DNA from: Cupriavidus sp.
GTDB taxonomy: Bacteria > Pseudomonadota > Gammaproteobacteria > Burkholderiales > Burkholderiaceae
Assembly: GCA_031181345.1 (NCBI GenBank)
Contig: JAPSLC010000028.1
Location: 1 to 62,954, forward strand
Direction: 5' to 3'
DNA: 62,954 nt
A program made the translations under genes and the position numbers. The notes beneath the pieces were generated by a model. It ran no database searches and was not told the DNA's origin. It saw only the letters and a program-made list of their open reading frames with translations. The number at the start of each line of letters is the position of its first letter. Within the stretch, counting starts at the first letter, position 1. Positions 7,791 to 16,470 of the stretch are shown here, piece by piece.

Positions 7791-9278
7791 TTACGAGTTG
7801 GCGGCCTGCGGCAGGTCTGCGACCAGACGCAGCGAAATCGACAGCTCGTCGAGTTGGAAATGCGGGCGCAGGAAGGCTACCGAACGGTAAGCGCCGGGCT
7901 TGCCCGGGATTTCGGAAACCTGGATCGACGCTTCGCGCAGCGGGAACTGCGCCTTCTGTTCCTGGCTGGCGTTGTCGTCCAGCAGAACGTATTGCGAGAT
8001 CCAGCGGTTCAGGAAGCTTTCGACGTTCTGGGCCGAAGCGAAGCTGCCGATCTTGTCGCGCATCATCGCCTTCAGGTAATGCGCGACGCGCGAGACCGAG
8101 AAGATGTACTGCAGCTGCGCCGACAGCACCGCGTTGGCGTTGGCGCTGTCGGTGTTGTACTTCTTCGGCTTCTGCACCGATTGCGCGGCGAAGAACGCCG
8201 CGTAATCGGAATTCTTGCAATGGACCAGCGGGATGAAGCCCAGGTCGCTGAGCTCCTTCTCGCGGCGATCGGTGATCGCGATCTCGGTCGGGCACTTGAG
8301 CGCGATCTCGCCGTCGTCGGTCTTGAAGGTGTGGGTCGGCAGGTCTTCCACCAGGCCCCCGCCCTCGACGCCGCGGATCGCCGCGCACCAGCCGAAGTCC
8401 TCGAACGCCGCCGTCAGGCGCGCGCCGAAGGCCCAGGCGGCGTTGCACCACAGGTACTTGCTGTGGTCGGTGCCGTCGACGTCCTCGACGAAGTTGAAGC
8501 CCTCGACCGTGGTGCCGTCCTTCGGGTTGTACGGCAGGCGGCCCAGGAAGCGCGGCATCGTCAGGCCGACATAGCGCGAATCCTCGGACTCGCGGAACGA
8601 CTTCCACTTGGCGTATTCGACCGTGTCGAACACCTTGGCCAGGTCGCGCGGCTTGCCCAGGTCGGCGAACGACTCCAGGCCGAACAGCTCCGGCGAGGCC
8701 GAGGCGATGAACGGCGCGTGCGCGGCCGAGGCGACGTGCGACATCTGTTCGATGAAGTAGATGTCTTCCGGCTGGCGCGTGATTTCATAGTCGCCGATCA
8801 GCGCACCGAACGGTGCGCCGCCGAAGGTGCCGAATTCTTCCTCGTAGACCTTCTTGAACAGCGCGCTCTGGTCGAAATCGATCGCGGTCTTGAAGTCGCG
8901 CACCAGGTCGCGCTTCGTCGCGTTCAACGCCTTGATCTTGATCATCGTTCCGGTCTGCGTTTCCTTGACCAGGTACGACATGCCGCGCCAGGTGCTTTCC
9001 AGCTTCTGGAATTCCGGGGCGTGCATCACGGCGCTCAGCTGCGCCGAGATCAGACGGTCCAGCTCGGCCACGCGGGCATCGAGCGTGGCCGACAGGTTGT
9101 CCGACACCACCACGGTGCCGTCCAGCACTTCCTTGACCAGCTCGCCGATGATGTCCTTGGCGCGCGCGTGTTCGGCGTCGGACTTGGCGACACGGCTCTG
9201 CTCGACGATCTCGTCGAGCAGGCTGGCATTGGCGACGGGCGCCGCCTGCGCGGCAACTGCGGCTTGAGTCTCAGGCAT
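7791..9278 (-). CDS. tssC: T6SS sheath large subunit TssC (VipB)
   Basis: TssC pairs with TssB to form the contractile sheath around the Hcp tube. The 495-residue product has the conserved 'PEFQKLESTWRGMSYLV', 'LFKKVYEEEFGTFGGAPFG', 'GLTMPRFLGRLPY' and 'VARVAHYLKAMMRDKIG'-type blocks and ends 'LSISLRLVADLPQ', all typical. The start ATG at 9278 gives MPETQAAV and overlaps the tssB 3' end by 8 bp, so the two sheath genes are translationally coupled. Confidence 0.97.
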   Translation of the reverse strand: MPETQAAVAAQAAPVANASLLDEIVEQSRVAKSDAEHARAKDIIGELVKEVLDGTVVVSDNLSATLDARVAELDRLISAQLSAVMHAPEFQKLESTWRGMSYLVKETQTGTMIKIKALNATKRDLVRDFKTAIDFDQSALFKKVYEEEFGTFGGAPFGALIGDYEITRQPEDIYFIEQMSHVASAAHAPFIASASPELFGLESFADLGKPRDLAKVFDTVEYAKWKSFRESEDSRYVGLTMPRFLGRLPYNPKDGTTVEGFNFVEDVDGTDHSKYLWCNAAWAFGARLTAAFEDFGWCAAIRGVEGGGLVEDLPTHTFKTDDGEIALKCPTEIAITDRREKELSDLGFIPLVHCKNSDYAAFFAAQSVQKPKKYNTDSANANAVLSAQLQYIFSVSRVAHYLKAMMRDKIGSFASAQNVESFLNRWISQYVLLDDNASQEQKAQFPLREASIQVSEIPGKPGAYRSVAFLRPHFQLDELSISLRLVADLPQAANS

Positions 9279-9792
9279 CCTGACCACCCTTCGGTTCGTT
9301 GCCGCCATGGCCGAGCTGCTGCAGCTTCTCGGTATTGGTCAGCACTTCGCTAAGCAAGTCTTCGAGCTTGTCGTTGCCGGCAAGTTTGTTGCGCAGATCC
9401 GCCAGCTTGGAGCGGGCCTCCAGCAGCTTGCGCAGCGGCTCGATCTGGTCGACCACGGCTTCCGGGCTGAAGTCGTCGAGCGAGCGGAACTTCAGGTCCA
9501 CGCCGAACTTGCCGCCGTCCTCGGACAGCTTGTTGGGCACCTGGAAGGCCGCGCGCGGCTCGACCGCCGACATCACGTCGTCGAAATTGTCCCGGTCGAT
9601 ATTGACGAACTTGCGGTCGCGCAGCTTCGGCAACGCGACTTCCGACTGACCGGACAGGTCCGCCACCACGCCGACGACGAAGGGCAATTCCTTCTGCTCG
9701 ATCGCGTCGCCCTTCTCGACGTCATAGGTGAGCTGCACCCGGGGCGGACGCACCTTCTGCAGACGCTTTTGCACGCTTTCCTTCTTGGCCAT
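9271..9792 (-). CDS. tssB: T6SS sheath small subunit TssB (VipA)
   Basis: TssB is the small sheath subunit. The 173-residue product begins MAKKESVQKRLQKVRPPRV and contains 'VQLTYDVEKGDA', 'LPFVVGVVADLSG' and 'LRDRKFVNIDRDNFD', all strongly conserved. Length is normal. It is the first of the sheath genes, 73 bp downstream of the lipoprotein gene, and its 3' end overlaps tssC by 8 bp. The downstream order tssC-hcp-tssE-tssF-tssG-clpV is classical for beta-proteobacterial clusters. Confidence 0.97.
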   Translation of the reverse strand: MAKKESVQKRLQKVRPPRVQLTYDVEKGDAIEQKELPFVVGVVADLSGQSEVALPKLRDRKFVNIDRDNFDDVMSAVEPRAAFQVPNKLSEDGGKFGVDLKFRSLDDFSPEAVVDQIEPLRKLLEARSKLADLRNKLAGNDKLEDLLSEVLTNTEKLQQLGHGGNEPKGGQDA

Positions 9793-9865
9793 GCGGATTC
9801 TCCGGTTGTTCCGGTCGTGTTTGTCGGGGGTCGGGAGGTTCGGGGCGTGGGCGCCGGACCGTCGG

Positions 9866-10504
9866 TCAGCGCAGCGCGCCGAACGGATCGGCCGAACCGC
9901 TGCCGGCATTGGCGGCAGCCGGCGCAGTCGGCGCAGCGGCCGGAGCCGCTTGTTCGGCCTGCGCGCCCTTGGCCCGCGGCGCCGGACGGGCGACCGGGCG
10001 CTTGCGCACCGGCGGCTTCTTATCCTCGGGGAACAACACCTGCTCACCGAGCGTTTCGCGCAGCATCTTGGCCAGCACCTGCGCGTCGGTGCGCACGTCC
10101 CCGGCCAGCGCGCTGTCGTCGCGCAATTCCATCACCGAACGGCGCGCCACGCGCAGGCCGCTGACAGCCAGGATGCTCTTGGCCTTGCGATCGTTGCCGT
10201 CGCGCTGCAGCGCCTCTTCGGCTGCCAGGATCGCTTGTGGGTACTTTTCGTCGGCGTACTGGATCTGCGCGATCTGCGACCACGGCTCCTGACGTGCGGG
10301 ATTCGCCTTCGCGATCTCTTCGTACAGGCTCACCGCCTGTTCACGCTGGCCGCCCTTCAATGCCGCGTCGGCCTGCGCCATGCTTTGCGTAAAAGCTTCT
10401 TCCGATTGCGGCCCCGAGGTGCTCCCCGTGGAAGCGCAACCGGAAAACAATGCGGCGGCGCCAATGGCAATTGCAAAAGATCGTGAAATGCGAAAAGGGA
10501 TCAT
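9866..10504 (-). CDS. T6SS-linked TPR-repeat lipoprotein
   Basis: This is the first gene of the leftward T6SS operon. The 212-residue product has an N-terminal signal ending in a lipobox (LFSGC, Cys near residue 23), so it is probably an outer- or inner-membrane lipoprotein. Residues about 35-110 form two TPR-like helical pairs ('AALKGGQREQAVSLYEEIAKANP', 'AQIQYADEKYPQAILAAEEAL'). The C-terminal 60 residues are Ala/Pro/Lys-rich and likely disordered. TPR lipoproteins at this place are common in Burkholderiales T6SS loci, but no function is known to me; an assembly or periplasmic scaffold role is a guess. It is distinct from TssJ, which is encoded divergently. Confidence 0.8.
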   Translation of the reverse strand: MIPFRISRSFAIAIGAAALFSGCASTGSTSGPQSEEAFTQSMAQADAALKGGQREQAVSLYEEIAKANPARQEPWSQIAQIQYADEKYPQAILAAEEALQRDGNDRKAKSILAVSGLRVARRSVMELRDDSALAGDVRTDAQVLAKMLRETLGEQVLFPEDKKPPVRKRPVARPAPRAKGAQAEQAAPAAAPTAPAAANAGSGSADPFGALR

Positions 10505-10806
10505 GGCTCTGACCGTCGCGTGGCTTTGTTGATGACGTATTGTTCAATGCCGTCTCCGCAATCAATAAAACAAAGCGGAGAAATAGATTGGTAAGCAATA
10601 TTGGCCCAATCGGCGCGCAATAGTACACTCTGCGCGTCGCGGCTGACAACCATACCGAGGGTAGGTTCCAAACAGTGAATTAAATGAAACTGAACTCTGG
10701 TTTTCATGCGGCAGTGCGTCGTTGTGCAAACCATTTCATAACGCCGCAGCCAGCCATCAGGGTCGCGCACCGCATAGCACAGGCCAATAAGAAGAATCCG
10801 ATTTGT
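10505..10806. promoter_or_regulatory. Divergent control region of the two main T6SS operons
   Basis: This 302-bp stretch between the TPR lipoprotein gene (leftward) and tssJ (rightward) is much richer in A and T than its surroundings and has no supported gene. On the + strand TTGGCC (10601-10606) and TACACT (10624-10629) are separated by 17 bp, a reasonable sigma70-type promoter for tssJ. No clear leftward promoter and no sigma54-type GG-N10-GC element were recognised by eye. Confidence 0.5.
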
Positions 10807-11436
10807 ATGACTTTTTTACAATTCTTTATAAATCCACGGACAGTGTTGGCCGGGCTGGCCGTCGTCACGCTGGCGTCATGCTCCGTTGGTACGCAGGTGC
10901 TGGCGGGCGCCGCCGGTGGAGCGCTGGAAGCGCTGGGAATCAAGCCTACCAACGTACCGGATGCGCAAAAGCCGCCGCGGCAGGTACCATTGCGGCTTTA
11001 TGCCGGGAATAACCTGAATGCCGCCAATGACAATCGCGCGGCAGCATTGGTGGTGCGGGTTTACACCTTAAAGGAATCGACTTCCTTTATGCAGGCGCCC
11101 TTCGACGCCTTTGTCGATCCGGCGCGCGAAAAGCAGGTACTCGGCTCCGAATTGGTCAACGTTCGCGAAATCACGCTGATTCCGGGGCAGCGTTATGACG
11201 TGATGGAAAAAGTCTCGCGCGAAGCGGGGGCGATCGGGGTGGTCGCCTTGTTCCGCAGTCCGGCGCCGCAGCGCTGGAAATTTGCCTTCGATGCAACAAA
11301 GGGAGAGAAGTCCGGTATCACGATCGGCCTGCATGCCTGCGCGATGACGCTGACGGCGGGCGAACCGCTGACGCCCACCGATGGCGTGCCGCGGTCCTCG
11401 TTGAATCTGCTGTCGCCGACCAGCTGCCGGACGTGA
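10807..11436 (+). CDS. tssJ: T6SS outer-membrane lipoprotein TssJ
   Basis: TssJ anchors the TssL-TssM membrane complex to the outer membrane. The 209-residue product has a signal peptide ending LAVVTLASC, with the acylated Cys at residue 25. After a longer than usual linker the transthyretin-like domain follows: 'QVPLRLYAGNNLN....RAAALVVRVYTLK', 'FVDPAREKQVLGSELVNVREITLIPGQ' and 'IGVVALFRSPAPQRWKF' are the family blocks. The ATG at 10807 puts the signal peptide at the N-terminus; the frame is open further upstream but without a sensible start. First gene of the rightward tssJ-tssK-tssL operon. Confidence 0.93.
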   Translation: MTFLQFFINPRTVLAGLAVVTLASCSVGTQVLAGAAGGALEALGIKPTNVPDAQKPPRQVPLRLYAGNNLNAANDNRAAALVVRVYTLKESTSFMQAPFDAFVDPAREKQVLGSELVNVREITLIPGQRYDVMEKVSREAGAIGVVALFRSPAPQRWKFAFDATKGEKSGITIGLHACAMTLTAGEPLTPTDGVPRSSLNLLSPTSCRT

Positions 11437-11484
11437 AAGCGCCGATCGGGAAAAGAAAGACAACAAGGCTAAACAAGGCTAATT

Positions 11485-12831
11485 GTGAGTGATTCCGCCA
11501 AGATCCTCTGGGGCGAAGGACTATTCCTTCGCCCGCAGCATTTCCAGCAGCAGGACGCCTATCACGAGGCCCGCCTGCATGCGACCGCGCAGGCGATCCA
11601 ACCCTACGCCTGGGGGGTACGCCATGCCCGCTTCGATACCGACGCACTGGCCAGCGGCATTTTGCGCATCAGCGAACTGTCGCTGTTCTTTCCCGATGGC
11701 GAATGGTATTGCGCGCCCCAATCGGACGAATTACCGGCGCCGCTGGCATTGGCCAATCTGCCGGCCGGCGTTTCCGAATCGACTTTTCATCTCGCGCTCT
11801 ATCCCCTGCGCGATTTCGGCGGCAATTATCGGGAGGCCAGCGAAGGCTCGCCCTCTTCCCGCTTCGTCGGCCAGCAGCGCGATACCGCCGATCTCTTTAC
11901 CGAGGCCGAGCCGGCGTCGATTACCTATCTGAAGAAAGCGGTCAAGCTGATCGCCGATTCCGAGCCGCGCGACCAATATATTTCGCTGCCGATCGTCCGC
12001 GTGCGCCGCACCGCCACCGGCGGCTTCGAACTGGACGAGAATTTCGTCGCACCGAGCCTTGCGATCAATGCCTCGGCGGTGCTGTACCAACGGCTGCGCC
12101 GGCTGCTGGATGCGCTGCAGGCCAAGGTCAATGCGCTGTACGGTTTTCATCGCGAGCCGACCAAGAACATCATCGAATTCCGCTCCGGCGATATCGCGTC
12201 GTTCTGGCTGCTGCATACGGCGAATGCGTCGTTCGCCGCGCTGTCGCACCTGTATCACCATCCCGAAGTCCATCCCGAACGGCTGTTCCAGGAATTGCTG
12301 CGGCTCGCCGGCGCGTTGATGACCTTCTCCAAGTCGTACACGCTGGCCGACCTGCCGGTCTACGACCATGGCAATCCGGGCAAGGTCTTCGCGCAGCTCG
12401 ACACGATGGTGCGCGAGCTGCTCGATACCGTCATTTCCACGCGCTATTTCGCCATCGCGCTGGACGAATCGCGGCCATCCTTCCATCTGGGCCGGCTCGA
12501 CTCCGGCAAGATCGACGACAAGACCCGTTTCTACCTGTCCGTCTCGGCCGACATGCCGACCGTCGAACTGGTCGATGCGATTCCCGCGCGCTTCAAGGTC
12601 GGCGCGCCCGACGACGTCGACAAGCTGGTGCTGTCGTCGATGCCGGGCGTACCGCTGACCTATACGCCGCAGGTGCCGCCCGCCATTCCGGTGCGCCCCG
12701 GCGCGTGCTATTTCGCCGTCGAGGCACGCGGGCCGCTGTACGAACGCATGCTGCAGGCAGGCACGATCACCATCTATACGCCGGCCGGCATCCGGGAACT
12801 TCAACTTGAACTGATCGCGGTGACCTCATGA
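11485..12831 (+). CDS. tssK: T6SS baseplate-membrane connector TssK
   Basis: TssK trimers link the baseplate wedges to TssL/TssM and resemble siphophage receptor-binding proteins. The 448-residue product begins with the family signature 'KILWGEGLFLRPQHFQQQDAYHEARL' and ends 'YAPAGIRELQLELIAV'-like. Start is a GTG at 11485 with AAGG 6 nt upstream; a short direct repeat (acaaggcta twice) duplicates this ribosome binding site. The stop overlaps the tssL start as ATGA. Confidence 0.96.
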   Translation: MSDSAKILWGEGLFLRPQHFQQQDAYHEARLHATAQAIQPYAWGVRHARFDTDALASGILRISELSLFFPDGEWYCAPQSDELPAPLALANLPAGVSESTFHLALYPLRDFGGNYREASEGSPSSRFVGQQRDTADLFTEAEPASITYLKKAVKLIADSEPRDQYISLPIVRVRRTATGGFELDENFVAPSLAINASAVLYQRLRRLLDALQAKVNALYGFHREPTKNIIEFRSGDIASFWLLHTANASFAALSHLYHHPEVHPERLFQELLRLAGALMTFSKSYTLADLPVYDHGNPGKVFAQLDTMVRELLDTVISTRYFAIALDESRPSFHLGRLDSGKIDDKTRFYLSVSADMPTVELVDAIPARFKVGAPDDVDKLVLSSMPGVPLTYTPQVPPAIPVRPGACYFAVEARGPLYERMLQAGTITIYTPAGIRELQLELIAVTS

Positions 12832-13619
12832 GCTCCACTTCGATGCCCTCGCTGTTTGGCGATGCCCCGGCCGGCGCAACGAGCGCCTTCGCCGATTCGG
12901 GCGACGCCTCGCGCCACGCGCGCACGCTGCTCGATCTGCTGTACGACGGCTTCTTCATGCTGTTCCTGCTGCGCAATGGCCAGCCGCCCGACAGCGCCGA
13001 CAATTTCCTCGCCAAGGTGCGCGGCTTTCTCGACGAGTTCGACCGTGGCGCCAAACGCCTGCACGTGTCGGCCGACGATGTCTTCGATGCCAAGTACGCC
13101 TTTTGCGCCGCCATCGACGAAACCATCCTTGCATCGGACTTTGCGATCCGCGCCGATTGGGAACGTCGTCCGCTGCAACTCGTGCTGTTCGGCGAGCAGC
13201 TCGCGGGCGAGACCTTCTTCACCAAGCTCGAGGCACTGCGCGCGCAGGGCGCTCCGCGCCTGCAGGCGCTGGAAGTCTTCCACATGTGCCTGCTGCTGGG
13301 ATTCCGCGGCAAGTACATCCTCGAAGGACCGGAGAAGCTCTCCTACCTGACCGCGCGGCTCGGCGACGAAATCACCGCAATCAAGGGAAAGCGGGCCCCG
13401 TTTGCCCCGCACTGGCCGCTGCCTGACAAGATCGCGCACACGCTCAAGCGCGAGACGCCACTGTGGATCTTTGGCGCCGTATTCGCGCTGATCGCGCTGC
13501 TCGGCTACCTCGGCTTGTCGTCGGTGCTGAACAAGCAGACCAACGATGCAATGCAGGAGTACTCGCAGGTGATCAAGCTTGGGCCGCGCTTCTCGCATCT
13601 GACGATTTCGCTGCCGTAA
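12828..13619 (+). CDS. tssL: T6SS inner-membrane protein TssL (DotU-like)
   Basis: TssL joins TssM in the inner membrane. The 263-residue product has the cytoplasmic hook domain with 'RTLLDLLYDGFFMLFLLRNG', 'DDVFDAKYAFCAAIDETIL' and 'LLLGFRGKY', then one C-terminal transmembrane helix (about residues 212-234). It lacks the OmpA-like periplasmic domain present in some TssLs; a separate OmpA-like protein is encoded at 33,832-34,632. The start overlaps the tssK stop by 4 bp. Confidence 0.96.
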   Translation: MSSTSMPSLFGDAPAGATSAFADSGDASRHARTLLDLLYDGFFMLFLLRNGQPPDSADNFLAKVRGFLDEFDRGAKRLHVSADDVFDAKYAFCAAIDETILASDFAIRADWERRPLQLVLFGEQLAGETFFTKLEALRAQGAPRLQALEVFHMCLLLGFRGKYILEGPEKLSYLTARLGDEITAIKGKRAPFAPHWPLPDKIAHTLKRETPLWIFGAVFALIALLGYLGLSSVLNKQTNDAMQEYSQVIKLGPRFSHLTISLP

Positions 13620-13620
13620 G

Positions 13621-13643
13621 GCGGATGTCGATCGAACATCCGC
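13621..13643 (+). other. Stem-loop after tssL
   Basis: An 8-bp stem (gcggatgt / acatccgc) with a 7-nt loop lies directly after the tssL stop codon and before vgrG. No T-run follows, so a weak or factor-dependent terminator that partly separates the structural genes from the effector module is possible. Confidence 0.35.
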
Positions 13644-13703
13644 TCGCGCCGCACTGACAAAGCCCCGACGCCGGACGCCAACCAACCCCTCGCCAAGGTA
13701 GCC

Positions 13704-16463
13704 ATGATGCCCACCACGTCGCTGCCGTCGGCCGTACTTGCCACGCTGCTCGGCCAGGGCACAAGGCAGATCGCGCTCGACACACCGCTTCGCGATGCGA
13801 ACCTGATCGTCGAGCGCTTTACCGCGATCGAGGCGGTTTCGCGGCCGTTCGCCATCGAGATTGACTGCCTGTCTCCGTCGGCGCATCTCGATACGGTGGA
13901 GCTGGCGCGCCAGGAGATCACGCTGCGGCTGATGCGGGCCGATGGCCGCTATCGCGCCTGGCATGGCTTCGTCGTCGATTGCGCGGCGATGGGCGGCGAC
14001 GGCGGCCTGGCGCGCTACCGGCTCACCGTCGCGCCGTGGCTCGAACGCCTGCGCGGCCGCGTCGACTGCTACGTCTACCAGGACAAGACCGCCCAGGAGA
14101 TCGTCGAGGAAGTCTTCCGCGACTATCCGGCCGCCAACTTCCAGTTCACCGTCTCCCAACCGCTGCGCCGCCGCTCGATCTGCGCCCAATACCGCGAGAG
14201 CGATTTCGACTTCGTGCAGCGGCTGCTGGCCGAGGAAGGCTTGTCCTACCGCTTTGAACATCTGCAGGGCGAGGACGACAAACCGGAAGGCAGCCAGGCC
14301 CGCCACAAGCTGGTCGTGTTCGACAACGATGCCGAACGGCCGCCCTGCCCGCAATCGACCATCCGCTTCCATCGCGCCGACATGACCGAGGAAACGGACA
14401 CGATGACGGTCTGGTCCACGCGGCACAGCATCGGACACAATGCGGTGACCGTCTCGTCGTGGGACTACAAGACGCTGACCGCCGCCTCGGCGCAGGCCAA
14501 TGCCGCCGCGGTGCCCGGCGAATGGCCGACGCTCGAAGCGTTCCACGCGCTGGGGCCTTATCGCTATCCCGATGCGGCGACCGCTGACCGTGCGGCGCAA
14601 CTGCGCATGCAGGCAGAGGAAAGCGGCTTTGTTCGCTTCGATGGCGCCGGTACCGTCCGCCAGTTGGGCGCCGGGCAGCGCTTTGCCCTGACAGAACATT
14701 TCGCAGCTGACGGCGACGAGTTCGTCGCGCTGTCGGTGCGCCACGAAGCGGCCAACAACCTCGGCGCCGATGTTGCCAAACTACTCGGCACCACCGACAT
14801 CGAGGCCGGCGGCTATCGCAATACGCTCGAAGCGGTGCGCGCCGATGCCCCGATCGTGCCGCGTTTCCGCGCCAAGCCGACCGCGCCCGAAGGGCAAACC
14901 GCGATGGTCATCGCCGAGGGTGAGACGCCCTTGCACACCGATCGCGATCATCGTGTGCGCGTTCGCTTTCCGTGGTTGCGCGCGCCGGCGCCGGAAGATC
15001 AGGCTGGACAGACCGCAGCGTTCACCGACCCGGACTCCGACGACCTGACGCAAGTCACCGCGTGGGTGCGCGTCGCCGGCGCCATGGCAGGCCCGAACTG
15101 GGGCACGCACCACCTGCCGCGCGTGGGCACCGAACTGCTGCTGACCTTCCTCGACGGCGACATCGACCGGCCGCTGGCCGCAATGCAGCTGCACAACGAG
15201 CAGGACACCCCGCCCTGGGCCAACGACGACAAGCCGCTCGCTTCCATGCTGTCCGGCTGGCATACGCGCGGCCTGGGCGGCGACGGCTACAACCAGTGGG
15301 TCGTCGACGACTTCAAGGGCCGACTGCGGATGCGGCTGGCCAGCTCCGCAGCGCAGACGCAGCTGAACCTGGGCTATCTGGTCGCCCAAGGCCCGCAGGA
15401 CGCTCAGCGTGGCCCATGGCGCGGCACCGGCGCCGAGCTGCGCAGCGATGCATGGGCGGTGGTGCGCGCCGGCCAAGGCCTGCTGCTGTCGACCACCGCA
15501 CGGCCTCGCGCTACCGGCACTGTGATGAACATGGTCGAGGCAATCGCGCTGCTCAAAGGCGCGCAACGCACCGCCGACCGCTTGTCGACCGCAGCGCAGA
15601 CGCAGACCGCCCTGCCGCTGGCCGCCAACGCCGTCTTCGAGCCGCTGCTGACGCTAGTCGAGCCCGAGCAGGACGGGCACTACGCCGACACGGTCAACGG
15701 TCAGGACGCCAAGCAGCCTGACGGCAAGCCGGTCGAGCGCTTTGCCGAGCCGCTGCTGGTGGCAGAGGCACCCACTTCCATCGCTGTCGCCAGTCAACAA
15801 ACCACCGCCGTTTATTCGGGGCGGCATTTGCATGGCACCGTGCAATCGGACTGGCAGCTGACCGCCGGCAAGACCATCGCGATGGCCGCCGCTCAAGGCG
15901 TGTCGCTGTTCGTGCAGCGCAATGGCTTGAAGGCCGTGGCGACGAACGGGCCGCTGTCGGTGCAGGCGCATGACGGCGCGATGGCGATTCTGGCGGACAA
16001 GGAAGTGGTGGTGACGTCATCGAATGAGGCGGTCGAGATTCTGGCGAAGAACACCGTCGTGCTGCATGGGGCGGATTCGGCGATTCGGTTGGAGGGGAAT
16101 GCGATTACCTTCGAGACGCCGGGGATGTTTGAGGTTAAGGGGGCGGGGCATCCGTTTAGTGGTGGGGCTGGAAATGCCGCCAGCCTCGCCGCGCTCCCCA
16201 CCGGCGCCACCGCGCTCGACCATTGGATCGAAATCGATCACCGCGACGTTGACGGTGAGCCGTTCGAAGGCCAAGCCTACAAGATTCACTTCGAGGACGG
16301 TCAAATCATATCGGGCAAGCTCGATGCTGCCGGTCATGCCCGCCACGACGGTGTACCGCCTAACGCCGTCCGCGTCGAATACGAAATACCCTCCCCCGGT
16401 GAAGACGAGCCGTGGGATCCCATCGCCAAACTGATTCAAGCCTCTCGCTCCAAGCTCGGATAA
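13704..16463 (+). CDS. vgrG: T6SS spike protein VgrG with C-terminal extension
   Basis: The 919-residue VgrG has the gp27/gp44-like base (about 15-400, with 'CAQYRESDFDFVQRLLAEEGLSYRFEH'), the gp5-like OB/needle region ('HRVRVRFPWLRAP', 'WVRVAGAMAGPNWGTHHLPRVGTELLLTFLDGD'), and a DUF2345 needle extension (about 610-830, 'TAGKTIAMAAAQGVSLFVQRNGLK'). After residue about 830 there is an extra 80-residue tail ('DHWIEIDHRDVDGEPFEGQAYKIHF') of probable beta-sandwich, transthyretin-like type, as found on spikes that hold a separate effector. The ATG at 13704 has AAGG 6 nt upstream. The toxin gene follows after 7 bp, so this VgrG very probably carries that toxin. Confidence 0.95.
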   Translation: MMPTTSLPSAVLATLLGQGTRQIALDTPLRDANLIVERFTAIEAVSRPFAIEIDCLSPSAHLDTVELARQEITLRLMRADGRYRAWHGFVVDCAAMGGDGGLARYRLTVAPWLERLRGRVDCYVYQDKTAQEIVEEVFRDYPAANFQFTVSQPLRRRSICAQYRESDFDFVQRLLAEEGLSYRFEHLQGEDDKPEGSQARHKLVVFDNDAERPPCPQSTIRFHRADMTEETDTMTVWSTRHSIGHNAVTVSSWDYKTLTAASAQANAAAVPGEWPTLEAFHALGPYRYPDAATADRAAQLRMQAEESGFVRFDGAGTVRQLGAGQRFALTEHFAADGDEFVALSVRHEAANNLGADVAKLLGTTDIEAGGYRNTLEAVRADAPIVPRFRAKPTAPEGQTAMVIAEGETPLHTDRDHRVRVRFPWLRAPAPEDQAGQTAAFTDPDSDDLTQVTAWVRVAGAMAGPNWGTHHLPRVGTELLLTFLDGDIDRPLAAMQLHNEQDTPPWANDDKPLASMLSGWHTRGLGGDGYNQWVVDDFKGRLRMRLASSAAQTQLNLGYLVAQGPQDAQRGPWRGTGAELRSDAWAVVRAGQGLLLSTTARPRATGTVMNMVEAIALLKGAQRTADRLSTAAQTQTALPLAANAVFEPLLTLVEPEQDGHYADTVNGQDAKQPDGKPVERFAEPLLVAEAPTSIAVASQQTTAVYSGRHLHGTVQSDWQLTAGKTIAMAAAQGVSLFVQRNGLKAVATNGPLSVQAHDGAMAILADKEVVVTSSNEAVEILAKNTVVLHGADSAIRLEGNAITFETPGMFEVKGAGHPFSGGAGNAASLAALPTGATALDHWIEIDHRDVDGEPFEGQAYKIHFEDGQIISGKLDAAGHARHDGVPPNAVRVEYEIPSPGEDEPWDPIAKLIQASRSKLG

Positions 16464-16470
16464 AAGAACA

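Noticed and set aside
10501..10770. 89-codon frame in the divergent T6SS gap
   Set aside because: It lies in an AT-rich control region, has no ribosome binding site or recognisable domain, and would block the promoter region of both operons.
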